Origin: Candidatus Eisenbergiella merdavium
GTDB lineage: Bacteria > Bacillota > Clostridia > Lachnospirales > Lachnospiraceae
Direction of reading: 5' to 3'
Assembly: GCA_019119595.1 (NCBI GenBank)
Contig: DWWS01000074.1
Span: 1-64,000, forward strand
Length of the DNA: 64,000 nucleotides
This document shows, piece by piece, positions 16,902 to 25,966 of this stretch. The notes beneath the pieces were generated by a model, which ran no database searches, was not told where the DNA came from, and saw only the letters and a program-made list of their open reading frames with translations. Position 1 is the stretch's first letter, and each line of letters begins with the position of its first letter. Made by a program: the position numbers and the translations under genes.

Positions 16902-18656
16902 ATGATGAAAATGAAGAAGAAAACCCTGATCAAGCTGATCGCCGCGGCAGCCGCGTTCCTTTCCCTTCTTGGCGTATGCATTTATACCGTATTCATCCGG
17001 CCGTCCCTCATGAACCGGGAAACGGTCATCTATATGGAAACGCAGGTGCAGTCGGGAGATCTGGTTCAGGGGATCATGGAAAACGGAAGCGTCGAGATGG
17101 CGGTGAGCACGGTTACATACGATCTGGATATCAGCTACGACGAGGAGGAGGACGACGAGGAGGAGGACGGGGAAACCAGCCGCTACCTTGAGATAGAGGA
17201 GGTCTGCGTCGTTCAGGGACAGCGGATCAGCGAAGGCGACGCCCTTTTCCGTTTTACGCAGGAAAGCATAGCCGGCGTCAGGAGGAATCTGGAAAACAGC
17301 GTGTCGGAGGCCCGCGTGGAGCTGGCGGAGGCGAACAGCGAATACAATACGCAGGCACAGACGGCGAAAAGCACCTACAACAGCTCTCTGGCAGAATCTG
17401 ATACGGCACAGCGCAGCTACGATGCCGTCATGAACAATCTGCAGCAGCAGATCAACCTGCTGTATGCGGATATCCAGGTCCTACAGGCGGAGATTGACGA
17501 CTGGAACAAAAAGCTGGTGGATGAGGACACGAAGGAAGAATACGACGATCTGAAATATGAGATGGAGAAGGCTAAGGAGCTTCTGGATGAAACGGACACC
17601 TCCGCCGTGGCCGCTTATGTGGCTAATTACGCGGATTATCAGACGGCTCTCTCCGCATTTGAGGAGCTGGACGATCTGCTCCAGAGCTACCGGGATGGGA
17701 TCGAAGAAAACACCCTTGAAATCCTTGCGCATAACGAGGAAATCCTGGAGGCCCAGACCGCGCTTGAGCAGGAGGAAATGCTGGCGAGACAGGACTATGA
17801 CAGCGCGGTTCAGAGCGGAAGCCTTGCGGGCGATGTGTATGGCTATACGCTGGAGGCCCTGCAGGATTCTGTGGATGAGGCGCAGCAGACCCTTACGGAC
17901 GCCCAGGAGCTTCTTGCGGAATTTGAAGCCTTTGTGGGAGAGGACGGCGTGATCTGTTCGGAAGGAAGCGGCCTTGTCACGGAAATCGCCTATGAGGCGG
18001 GAGACCGGCTTACGGCGTCGGGGACCATGCTTTCTTACGCTGCGGAGGATTCTTATTCCATTACGATCGACGTTTCCGAGGAGGATATTTCTCATATTTC
18101 GGTCGGAGACACTGTGACCATAGAAATGAACGCCTATCCGGACGAAAGCTATGCAGGAACAGTGAGCGCGATAACCACCTCGGCGGACAGCGGCTACAGC
18201 GCGACGGTGAATTATCCCGTCACCATCCATGTGGAAGGGGATACCTCAAGGCTGTACGGAGGTATGACCGCGGATATCACTTTTGTGACGGACAGCGTGG
18301 AAAATGTGCTCTACATAAGCTCCAGCGCCATCGTCACCGGAGAGGACGGAAGCACCGGCGTATATGTGGAGGACTCCGAAGGAAATAAGGTGCTCAAGCC
18401 CGTTACCACCGGTTTTTCCAACGGTTCGGAAACGGAAATCGTGGAAGGCCTTTCCGAAGGGGATACGGTTTATATCGCAAGCACGGTCAGCGCGGGGCTG
18501 GATGAAGAAAGCCTGCGGGAGTCGGCAGGAGAGGAAAACGGAGCCGGAGCGGATGAGCCGGATGCCGGAACGGATGGGATGGAAGGCATGGAGCTTCCTG
18601 ACGGCGCAAACTTCCCTCAGATGGGCGGACAGCAGATGCCGGGCGGAAGACCGTAG
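16902..18656 (+). CDS. MacA/HlyD-type membrane-fusion adaptor 2
   Basis: A 584-residue adaptor starting three bases after the end of adaptor 1. One membrane helix (residues 8-30) is followed by a lipoyl half interrupted by an acidic run of Asp/Glu near residue 85-95, a coiled coil (about 130-330), the second lipoyl half and a beta-barrel/membrane-proximal domain ending in a Pro/Gly/Met-rich tail. It resembles adaptor 3 more closely than adaptor 1: both keep an ENGSVE motif after the helix and a GLSEGDTV motif near the C terminus. The family is clear, but why the operon needs several adaptors is not. Confidence 0.85.
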   Translation: MMKMKKKTLIKLIAAAAAFLSLLGVCIYTVFIRPSLMNRETVIYMETQVQSGDLVQGIMENGSVEMAVSTVTYDLDISYDEEEDDEEEDGETSRYLEIEEVCVVQGQRISEGDALFRFTQESIAGVRRNLENSVSEARVELAEANSEYNTQAQTAKSTYNSSLAESDTAQRSYDAVMNNLQQQINLLYADIQVLQAEIDDWNKKLVDEDTKEEYDDLKYEMEKAKELLDETDTSAVAAYVANYADYQTALSAFEELDDLLQSYRDGIEENTLEILAHNEEILEAQTALEQEEMLARQDYDSAVQSGSLAGDVYGYTLEALQDSVDEAQQTLTDAQELLAEFEAFVGEDGVICSEGSGLVTEIAYEAGDRLTASGTMLSYAAEDSYSITIDVSEEDISHISVGDTVTIEMNAYPDESYAGTVSAITTSADSGYSATVNYPVTIHVEGDTSRLYGGMTADITFVTDSVENVLYISSSAIVTGEDGSTGVYVEDSEGNKVLKPVTTGFSNGSETEIVEGLSEGDTVYIASTVSAGLDEESLRESAGEENGAGADEPDAGTDGMEGMELPDGANFPQMGGQQMPGGRP

Positions 18657-18699
18657 ACGGAGAATAACTCATAATTCGGAATAAAAAAGGAAGAAGATC

Positions 18700-20412
18700 A
18701 TGGGAGCCGGAAAAAAGAAGAAAAAGGAACAGGGCGGCGAAAATGCCGTCGTACAGAAGATGCCTGCCGGACAGAAAAAACGGCATGGAAAAAGGGCGCC
18801 GTTGTTTGCGGCCGGAGGAATCGTTGTCCTGCTTACGGGCGGAGCAATCGGCTATTATCTGGTGCAGAACGGGGAACAGGAGGTGAGCTACCGGGAGGAT
18901 GCGGTGCAGTACGGAGAGCTGACTGTGGGACTGCAGGAAAACGGAAGCGTAGAGGTGGGAACCACAGAGCAGCTTTTTGAGCTGGATATGAGCGCCTATA
19001 CGGAAAGCGGCGACGGAGGCTTTTCCTGGGAGCAGGGCGGGGCAAATGGAAATATCTTTCAGGGAATGACAGCAGGAAGCTCCGTTTCATCCTCCTCCAG
19101 AAGCCTGGTCGTGGAGGAGGTGCTGATCACAGAAGGACAGGAGGTGTCCGAGGGCGATCCGCTCTATCTCATTTCCCAGGACAGCATCGATGAAATCAGA
19201 GAGGAGCTGACCTCGGACATGGCCGACGCCCAGGTGACGCTGGAGCAGACGCAGACCCAGCTTGCCATGACCCGCCTGGAAGCGCAGCAGAAATATGAAA
19301 CGGACACTGCCTACGGCGATGTTCTGGCCCAGGCGGAATATGACAACACGATCCGGCAGCTCCAGGAGGCCATTACGGATATCGAGGAACAGCTCCAGGA
19401 GGCGAACGGGGAGCTGCTTGAGCAAAATGAGCGGCTTGCGGAGTATCAGGCGGACCTGGCTGTGGAGCAGGAGATTTTGAAAAATGCGGAATACGTGGTG
19501 GAAACGACGGATATGATTTCCGACGCCTATGGCTGGATCACGGCGGAAAACGCGAGAGAGGACGCGGTGTCCGTGATCGAAACGCTGGAGGATGAGATCG
19601 AAGCCGCCGCGGAGACCATAGAGGAGACCAATGCGGAGATTGAGGATCTGACGGCGGGGCTTACCGGAGCTCAGAAGGATCTGGAGCAGGGGCAGATCGA
19701 CGCCAAGGCCCAGCTTTCCCTTCGGACGCTCAGCTATGAAAACGCTTCGGAGCGCTATGACGTAAGCGTGGGGATGGGCGAATTTGAAGCCCAGGTCGCC
19801 CGGGAGGATTATGACGACGCCGTTGCAAAGCTGGATGAATTCGACGCTGTCCTTGGCGGGCGGACCCTGAATTCGGATTATAACGGAGTCATCACGGAGA
19901 TATCCCTGGCCGAGGGCGATACGGTGGATACGGGAAGCACGCTGGCAGTTTTGAGCGATTATGACGAGGTTACGGTAACCGTTTCCCTGGAGGAGACGGA
20001 TCTGGAAAACATCAGCGAGGGCGACCGGGTGAACGTCAGCATCGACGCCTGGCCGGATGAAGAATTTTCCGGTACGGTGGAGGAGATCGGGGACGCGGCC
20101 TATGACAGCTCCACAGGAACCACCTATTCGGATGTGACCGTAAAGCTGTCCGGAGATACCGCGAAGCTGTACGACGGAATGACGGCGGAGCTGACCTTTG
20201 TGACGAAGGAGACGAAAAACGTCACCTACGTTTCCAACCGCGCCGTGTACCGGGAAAACGGGAAGTCCTATGTGCGCATGCGGGATGAAAACGGAGCCGT
20301 GATAAGCGTTGAGGTGGTAACCGGATTTTCAGACGGAAGCTATGTTGAGATCATCGAAGGGCTTTCGGAGGGCGATACGGTGCTGATCGAAAGCGGGGTG
20401 AGCGGTTCATGA
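18700..20412 (+). CDS. MacA/HlyD-type membrane-fusion adaptor 3
   Basis: A 570-residue adaptor with a Lys-rich cytoplasmic N terminus, a membrane helix at about residues 30-50, the ENGSVE lipoyl start, a Gly/Ser/Trp-rich insert (about 105-135), a coiled coil (about 160-370) and the C-terminal lipoyl/barrel domains ending in GLSEGDTVLIESG. AAAGGAAG precedes ATG 18700. The 3' end overlaps the permease gene by four bases (ATGA), so adaptor 3 is coupled to the permease and may be its main partner. Adaptors 2 and 3 look like paralogues from duplication. Confidence 0.85.
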   Translation: MGAGKKKKKEQGGENAVVQKMPAGQKKRHGKRAPLFAAGGIVVLLTGGAIGYYLVQNGEQEVSYREDAVQYGELTVGLQENGSVEVGTTEQLFELDMSAYTESGDGGFSWEQGGANGNIFQGMTAGSSVSSSSRSLVVEEVLITEGQEVSEGDPLYLISQDSIDEIREELTSDMADAQVTLEQTQTQLAMTRLEAQQKYETDTAYGDVLAQAEYDNTIRQLQEAITDIEEQLQEANGELLEQNERLAEYQADLAVEQEILKNAEYVVETTDMISDAYGWITAENAREDAVSVIETLEDEIEAAAETIEETNAEIEDLTAGLTGAQKDLEQGQIDAKAQLSLRTLSYENASERYDVSVGMGEFEAQVAREDYDDAVAKLDEFDAVLGGRTLNSDYNGVITEISLAEGDTVDTGSTLAVLSDYDEVTVTVSLEETDLENISEGDRVNVSIDAWPDEEFSGTVEEIGDAAYDSSTGTTYSDVTVKLSGDTAKLYDGMTAELTFVTKETKNVTYVSNRAVYRENGKSYVRMRDENGAVISVEVVTGFSDGSYVEIIEGLSEGDTVLIESGVSGS

Positions 20413-21761
20413 GGCTGACAGAAATTTTCAGGCTTGTGTGGCTGAATCTGGCCTCCAACAAATTTAAGGTCATTCTCACCTCCACGGGAATCATTGTGGG
20501 CGCGGCGACGATCATGCTGGTCATCGCCATCGGGACAGGCGGAAGGGAAGAGGTGGCCGAGCAGTTTAAAAACCTGAACGCCGGAGCCATAGATATTACC
20601 TATGAGTACCAGGGAAATGACTTCGGGGGCCGGGGCGGCATGTCAGGCGGAGGCATGCCCGGCGGAGGAGGCGGAATGCCCGGAGGAGGGATGTCCGGAG
20701 GCGGCGGGATGCCGGATTTCGGCGGCGGGATGTTTGGAGGAATGTTCGGCGGTATGTTCGGAGGCGGCCGGGATGAGGTCAACACAGAACGGATCACCCT
20801 TTCCACCGATGATCTGGAGGACATTCTCGCCTTTGTGCCGGGGCTGGAGGACGGCTGCCTGAGCTTTACCACCACCACCGCCGTTGACGGCGGCGAGCTG
20901 GATGAAAGCGCCTCTTATACGATCGCGGGCGTGCAGAGCGCCTATGCGTCCATCAGCAACCTGGAGCTTGCCCTGGGAGAATTTCTGAGCGGGGACGACG
21001 ATACCTACAAGGAAAAGGTCTGCGTTCTGGGCTACAGTGCGGCAAGAGAGATCTTCGGAAGCGTATACGACGCCTACAATGAAACCGTCTATATCGATAA
21101 CCGGCCCTATCAGGTCGTCGGGATACTCAACCAGATGGGCACGGTTTCCTCCGGGATCAGCCCGGATTCCGCCATTTTCATCCCCTATCAGACGGGGCTG
21201 AAATATTTGGCGGGAAGCAACGTCAGCCCCACTCTGACCGTGATCGCGGAGGATGTCAATAACGTGGAAAACGTGATCGCGAATGTGGAGACCGTTCTTG
21301 CGGAAAGCTATCCCAACGCGGAATTCACCATTTCGGACGCGGGAAGCAGGATGGAGGCGGCTTCCGCCTCCAACAACACCCTGACCATGCTGCTGGTCTG
21401 CATGGCGGTGATCGTTTTCATTGTGGGCGGCCTTGGCATCATGAACGTGCTGTTCGTATCCGTGAAGGAACGCACCAATGAGATCGGCATCCTCAAGGCG
21501 ATTGGCTGCTCCAAAAGAGATATTCTCGTGGAATTTCTTCTTGAAGCGAGCTGTACCAGCCTGATCGGAGCGATCCTGGGCGTCATGCTCGCCCTGGGGC
21601 TGACCCCCGCTCTGGAATACTTCGGCGTCACTGTGTCCCTCTCCGTTTCCGGCGGCGTGCTGTCCTTGCTGTTCGGCGTACTGACCGGGACCGTTTTCGG
21701 ATTCTATCCGGCGTACCAGGCATCGAACCTGATCCCGGTGGAGGCCCTGAACCACGAATAA
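20409..21761 (+). CDS. MacB/YknZ-like ABC transporter permease
   Basis: A 450-residue FtsX-type permease with four membrane helices: one at residues 15-45 and three after residue 320, where VKERTNEIGILKAIG is the typical cytoplasmic coupling segment. The large extracytoplasmic MacB periplasmic-core domain lies between. Just after the first helix this domain has an unusual insert of about 50 residues made almost only of Gly, Met, Pro and Phe (repeats such as GGGMPGG and GGMFGGMF). The ATP-binding partner is encoded separately two genes downstream. The four-base overlap with adaptor 3 shows coupling. The family acts by mechanotransmission, exporting substrates or extracting them from the membrane; the substrate here is unknown. 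Confidence 0.88.
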   Translation: MRLTEIFRLVWLNLASNKFKVILTSTGIIVGAATIMLVIAIGTGGREEVAEQFKNLNAGAIDITYEYQGNDFGGRGGMSGGGMPGGGGGMPGGGMSGGGGMPDFGGGMFGGMFGGMFGGGRDEVNTERITLSTDDLEDILAFVPGLEDGCLSFTTTTAVDGGELDESASYTIAGVQSAYASISNLELALGEFLSGDDDTYKEKVCVLGYSAAREIFGSVYDAYNETVYIDNRPYQVVGILNQMGTVSSGISPDSAIFIPYQTGLKYLAGSNVSPTLTVIAEDVNNVENVIANVETVLAESYPNAEFTISDAGSRMEAASASNNTLTMLLVCMAVIVFIVGGLGIMNVLFVSVKERTNEIGILKAIGCSKRDILVEFLLEASCTSLIGAILGVMLALGLTPALEYFGVTVSLSVSGGVLSLLFGVLTGTVFGFYPAYQASNLIPVEALNHE

Positions 21762-21796
21762 TGAATGAGCCATAGATCAAAGAAAGGAAAGCGAAG

Positions 21797-22447
21797 ATGG
21801 AAAACAACAGCGCCTATACATCCCGTGAGCTCCTTTTGTTGAAGAAAAAAAGAAGGCGGAAAAAGAGACTGCTGATCCTTCTGGCCGTGCTGCTCTGCCT
21901 TCTCGCTGCGGGAGGAGGCGGTTTCTTTCTCTGGCAGCGCTCCCGCAGCGCCTCTCAGGAGACGGTGCAGATCCTGGCCGGAGAAAATGAGGAGATTGTT
22001 TATGCCCGGATCGATTCCATCGTGGGAAATGAGATTGAAACCACCATTCTGACGGAAAATGCGCCTGAGGGAGCTGCGGACGGGACGGATGCCGGGATGC
22101 CGGACGGAGCCGTCACGCCGACTGAATCCGTCGTATCTGGCGAGACCATCATGCGGCAGGGCCCGTCCGGCATGGGTCAGAACAGCTCCGTCCCACAGAA
22201 TATGACGCAGAACGCCGCCCTTCAGCGGCCTTCTGCAGGAATGGGACAGGATATGGGAGAGCGTTCCGGCCGCGCCTCCTACAGTGAAACGGGCGAGACA
22301 AAGGCCTGGCAGATTCCGGTGGGAACGGATGTGATCACCACGCTTGGCGTTACCACCACCTTTTCCCGGCTGTCGGCAGGAGACGTGATTGCGGTTCTCA
22401 CCGAGGCGGGCACGGATAATATCTTAAAAATCTGGATCGTACAGTGA
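21797..22447 (+). CDS. Membrane-anchored accessory protein of the ABC operon
   Basis: A 216-residue protein of no family I recognise. A highly basic start (KKKRRRKKR, residues 14-22) is followed by one membrane helix (about 24-46). Then comes an extracytoplasmic part with a short structured stretch (IVYARIDSIVGNEIETTIL), a Met/Gly/Gln-rich disordered segment, and a C-terminal segment reading IPVGTDVITTLGVTTTFSRL that looks like a beta domain. It is encoded between permease and ATPase and ends four bases into the track start of the ATPase frame. By position it may be the counterpart of the small membrane protein YknW, but sequence similarity was not tested. Confidence 0.65.
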   Translation: MENNSAYTSRELLLLKKKRRRKKRLLILLAVLLCLLAAGGGGFFLWQRSRSASQETVQILAGENEEIVYARIDSIVGNEIETTILTENAPEGAADGTDAGMPDGAVTPTESVVSGETIMRQGPSGMGQNSSVPQNMTQNAALQRPSAGMGQDMGERSGRASYSETGETKAWQIPVGTDVITTLGVTTTFSRLSAGDVIAVLTEAGTDNILKIWIVQ

Positions 22448-22494
22448 TCACAGCGCAGGAGGCAAATTTATGTCGCTTCGGAATGGAGGAAAAA

Positions 22495-23181
22495 ATGGAA
22501 AACGATCGGGAGCTTATCATAGACATGACCGATATCAATAAGGGATATATGCTGGGAAGCGAAAAGGTTCCGGTCCTGAAGGATGTGTGTTTTCAGGTGC
22601 GTAAGGGAGAATTCGTCGCCATTCTCGGGCCCTCCGGTTCTGGAAAGACCACGCTGATGAATATCATCGGCTGCATGGATCTTGCGGACGACGGGGCGTA
22701 TTATCTGGACGGGAATCCGATCCATGAGATGGAGGAAAAGGAGCTGAACGATGTGAGGAACCGGGAGATTGGCTTCATTTTTCAGAACTATCAGCTCATT
22801 CCCACCTACAATATTCTCCAGAACATCATCATGCCTCTCGTGGTGCGCGGCATGAGCTCAAAGGAGGCCGAGGAGCGCTGTATGGATACCATAAGGCTTC
22901 TGGGCATCGATCACCGGCTTATGCATAAGCCGGCTGAGCTGTCCGGCGGGCAGAAGCAGAGAGCGTCCATCGCAAGGGCGCTGGTGGGAAATCCCGCCCT
23001 CCTTCTTGCGGATGAGCCCACCGGCGCGCTGGACAGCAGCAGCGGGAGAGAGGTTCTGAAGCTGTTTGAAAAGCTGAACGATATGGGAAACACCATTGTG
23101 ATGATCACGCACGACCTGAACGTGGCGAAGGCGGCGGGCAGGATCGTGCACATTATCGACGGAAGGCTCAGCGAGGACTGA
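22495..23181 (+). CDS. MacB/YknY/LolD-like ABC transporter ATPase
   Basis: A 228-residue ATP-binding subunit. Walker A GPSGSGKTT, a Q-loop NYQLIPTYN, the signature LSGGQKQR and Walker B LLLADEPTGALD with the switch His in MITHD are all present, typical of the lipoprotein/macrolide exporter subfamily. The track frame opens at GTG 22444, but I prefer ATG 22495, which has GGAGGA close upstream; ATG 22483 is another option. It is the last gene of the six-gene operon and energises the permease encoded at 20409. A 19-bp terminator follows. Confidence 0.9.
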   Translation: MENDRELIIDMTDINKGYMLGSEKVPVLKDVCFQVRKGEFVAILGPSGSGKTTLMNIIGCMDLADDGAYYLDGNPIHEMEEKELNDVRNREIGFIFQNYQLIPTYNILQNIIMPLVVRGMSSKEAEERCMDTIRLLGIDHRLMHKPAELSGGQKQRASIARALVGNPALLLADEPTGALDSSSGREVLKLFEKLNDMGNTIVMITHDLNVAKAAGRIVHIIDGRLSED

Positions 23182-23187
23182 AAAGCG

Positions 23188-23244
23188 CGGGCAGGAAAAG
23201 AAGCTCCCGGCCGCCCGGCGGCTGAGAGCTTCTTTTCCTGCCCG
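23188..23244. terminator. Bidirectional terminator, 19-bp stem
   Basis: CGGGCAGGAAAAGAAGCTC (23188-23206) and its exact reverse complement (23226-23244) form a perfect 19-bp stem between two convergent operons (ABC exporter and pot). ATTTT follows on the plus strand. Confidence 0.85.
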
Positions 23245-23274
23245 GATTTTGCACCGCCCCGTAAGGGGCGCGCG

Positions 23275-24339
23275 TCAGCTCGACTTTACTTCCTTCCAGA
23301 GCTCATTGTACAGCTCGTCGGCTTCCTCGCCCAGGTAGCTGAAGGTCTCCAGATCGTCATACTGGCCCAGATCGGGGAAGGCGATCTCGGAGTTGCGGAT
23401 ATCCTCGTCCTCGATCAGCTCCCTCGCCGCATCATTGGGCGTGGAGTAGGTGATGTATTCAAAATTCATCAGCGCGATGTCAGGACGGCACATGAAATCG
23501 ATGAATTTCATGGCGTTTTCCGGATTGGGTGCGTTTTTGGGAACCACCCAGGAATCGATCCAGACGTTGGTTCCCTCCTTGGGGATCACGTATTCCAGAT
23601 CCGGATTTTCCCGCTGGGTATAGATCGCTTCGCCGGAATAGATGACGCCGAGAGCGGCTTCGCCGCCGATCATCTTGTCACGCACCTGGTCGATCACGTA
23701 AGCCTGTACCAGAGGCTTCTGCTCGATGAGAAGATCCCTTGCGGCGGCAAGCTCGGCTTCATCGGTGGAGTTCATGGAATTGCCGTTTAACTTCAGAGCC
23801 ACCATGAAGGCGTCGCGCACGGAATCCTGCATCAGGATGCTGTCCTCATACTTTTCATCCCAGAGGATGGACCAGCTTTCCACGGGCTCGTCCACCATGG
23901 AGGTGTTATAGAGGATACCCACGGTTCCCCAGCAGTAGGGGACGGAATAGCTGTTCTCCGGGTCAAAGCCCCTGGACTGCTCCCAGTACTGATCGCCGAT
24001 GTTGGCCGTGTTTGGCATGCTGTCAAAATCCAGCTCCATCAGCAGGTCATTGTCGATCATTTTCCGGATCATGTAGTCGGAGGGGCAGACCACATCGTAT
24101 TCGGAGGCTCCGGCCTCCACCTTGGGATACATGATCTCATTGGTCTCAAATTCATCGTAAACCACCCGGATGCCCGTTTCCTCCTCGAACATCTCAAGCA
24201 CCTCGGGATCCACATATTCTCCCCAGTTGTAGACCACCACCTCTCCGGCAGAGCCGGCGGAGGAGGAAGAGCCGCAGCCGCACAGGGAAAATGCGCCGAC
24301 AGCGGCGAGCAGGGTAAGGAAAAGCTTTTTTTTCATCAT
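23275..24339 (-). CDS. potD: Spermidine/putrescine-binding lipoprotein PotD
   Basis: Extracytoplasmic polyamine-binding protein of 354 residues, lipid-anchored (lipobox LCGC, Cys near residue 21). The mature protein begins with VVVYNWGEYVDPEV, the signature start of PotD/PotF, and contains VPYCWGTVGILYN and WIDSWVVPK segments lining the ligand cleft. It delivers polyamines to PotBC. The start overlaps potC by four bases, with GAAGGAGA upstream; a second ATG three bases on is also possible. It is the last gene of the xre-potABCD operon. Confidence 0.93.
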   Translation of the reverse strand: MMKKKLFLTLLAAVGAFSLCGCGSSSSAGSAGEVVVYNWGEYVDPEVLEMFEEETGIRVVYDEFETNEIMYPKVEAGASEYDVVCPSDYMIRKMIDNDLLMELDFDSMPNTANIGDQYWEQSRGFDPENSYSVPYCWGTVGILYNTSMVDEPVESWSILWDEKYEDSILMQDSVRDAFMVALKLNGNSMNSTDEAELAAARDLLIEQKPLVQAYVIDQVRDKMIGGEAALGVIYSGEAIYTQRENPDLEYVIPKEGTNVWIDSWVVPKNAPNPENAMKFIDFMCRPDIALMNFEYITYSTPNDAARELIEDEDIRNSEIAFPDLGQYDDLETFSYLGEEADELYNELWKEVKSS

Positions 24340-25139
24340 GACACAATCTCCTTCTCATGTTTGTTTTTTCTGCCTGAGATGGCAGGCCCTCTGTTGACCA
24401 GTACGAGCAGGATCAGCACGGTTGCAAAGATCAGGGTGGAAAGAGCGTACATTTCCGGCTTGATCCCTTTTTTTACCTCTGTATAAATCTTGGTGGACAG
24501 GGTGTCCACGCCTGGCCCCTTGGTAAAATGGGTGATGATGAAATCATCCAGCGACATGGTGAACGCCATGAGAAAGCCGGAAAGGATGCCCGGCAGAAGC
24601 TCGGGAAAAACCACCCGGAAAAAGGCGTTCGGCCGGCTGGCACCCAGATCCAGAGCCGCCTCATACACGTTCGGATCAAGCTGCTTCATGCGCGGCATGA
24701 TGCTGAGGATCACATAGGGAATGTTGAATGTGATATGGCTCAGCAGGACGGTGCCGAAGCCAAAGCGCATTCCCAGACTGAGAAAAAGCAGCATCAGGGA
24801 AATTCCGGTGACGATCTCCGCGTTCAGCATGGGGATGTTGGCGATGCCCATCATGACGGCCCGCCCCCCTTTCTTCATCCCGTTCATAGCCACACAGGCG
24901 ATCAGGCCGATGACGGTGGCGGCGAGGGAGGAGATCAGGGCGATGGCGAGCGTGTTGGAAAGGGCCTCCATGATATCCCGGTTTTGAAAAAGCTGTATAT
25001 ACCAGTTCAGCGTAAAGCCTCCCCATTTCGCCCTGGTGCGGCTTGCGTTGAAGGAAAGCACCATCAGGGTGAGGATGGGGGCGTAGAGAAAAAGAAAGAT
25101 CAGAAAAATATAAATTTTGTGCAATACCGTTTTTTTCAT
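24336..25139 (-). CDS. potC: Polyamine ABC transporter permease PotC
   Basis: A 267-residue integral membrane permease with six predicted helices and the binding-protein-dependent transport motif EAALDLGASRPNAFFRVVFPE (quoted in part; EAA loop near residues 160-180) that docks on PotA. N-terminal FLYAPILTLMVLSFN is characteristic of PotC. It overlaps potB and potD by four bases each, so all are coupled. GGAGAAGG precedes its ATG on the minus strand. Confidence 0.93.
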   Translation of the reverse strand: MKKTVLHKIYIFLIFLFLYAPILTLMVLSFNASRTRAKWGGFTLNWYIQLFQNRDIMEALSNTLAIALISSLAATVIGLIACVAMNGMKKGGRAVMMGIANIPMLNAEIVTGISLMLLFLSLGMRFGFGTVLLSHITFNIPYVILSIMPRMKQLDPNVYEAALDLGASRPNAFFRVVFPELLPGILSGFLMAFTMSLDDFIITHFTKGPGVDTLSTKIYTEVKKGIKPEMYALSTLIFATVLILLVLVNRGPAISGRKNKHEKEIVS

Positions 25140-25966
25140 ATCGTCTGTCCTTCTCCTTCCCGGTCGAGAACGCTGGTCGCGACCATATTCAGGATGATGA
25201 AGAGCATCAGCACGATGGAAAGCCCGCTTCCCAGATGCCAGTTGGAGGCCTGCGTGAATTCCTGCTCGATCACGTTTCCGATGAGCAGGATCTTGCTGCC
25301 GCCCAACAGGCTGCTGATGACGAAGGTGGTCAGCGCCGGAACGAAGACCATGGTAACGCCGCTGACCACGCCGGGGATGCTTAAGGGAAAGGTGACCCGA
25401 AGGAAGGTCTGCAGCCCGTTGGCCCCCAGATCCCTCGCCGCGTTCTGGACGTTGGGATCGATCCGGGTCAGCACGTTGTAAATGGGCAGCACCATGAAGG
25501 GCAGGAAATTGTAGACCATGCCGAGCACGATGGCCGCCGGAGTATTGATGATGTCAAGCTGCGGCAGATGCAGGAAGGAGAGGATGGAGTTGATGACCCC
25601 GGTTTTCTCCAGAAGCGTCTGCCAGGCAAGGGTGCGCAGCAGAAAATTCATCCACATGGGCAGGATGAAGATCAGCACGATCACGCTGTGCTGATTTCCC
25701 TCCCGTCCCGCAAGGATCATGGCGAGCGGATAGGCGAGCAGGAAGCAGATCAGCGTGCTTATGAGGGAGAGGCCGATGGAAAGCCAAAGCGCCTTGGCAT
25801 GCTCCGCCGTGGCAATCGCCAGCACGTTTTCCAGGGTGAAGGCCCCGCTTTTGTCGGTCAGGCCGTAATAAAACACCATGCACAGCGGGATGATGATGAA
25901 GGCGGCCGACCAGACCAGGTAGGGAGCGGAAAGGAGCGCTTCTCTGATTTTCTTTTTTTTATTCAT
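25136..25966 (-). CDS. potB: Polyamine ABC transporter permease PotB
   Basis: A 276-residue permease with six helices that pairs with PotC to form the channel. The EAA-type loop reads [19 protein letters not shown] near residues 180-198, and the N terminus ([17 protein letters not shown]) fits PotB. It overlaps potA by eight bases. A GGAGG lies 14 bases before its ATG inside potA, so translation probably depends on coupling. Confidence 0.92.
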   Translation of the reverse strand: MNKKKKIREALLSAPYLVWSAAFIIIPLCMVFYYGLTDKSGAFTLENVLAIATAEHAKALWLSIGLSLISTLICFLLAYPLAMILAGREGNQHSVIVLIFILPMWMNFLLRTLAWQTLLEKTGVINSILSFLHLPQLDIINTPAAIVLGMVYNFLPFMVLPIYNVLTRIDPNVQNAARDLGANGLQTFLRVTFPLSIPGVVSGVTMVFVPALTTFVISSLLGGSKILLIGNVIEQEFTQASNWHLGSGLSIVLMLFIILNMVATSVLDREGEGQTI

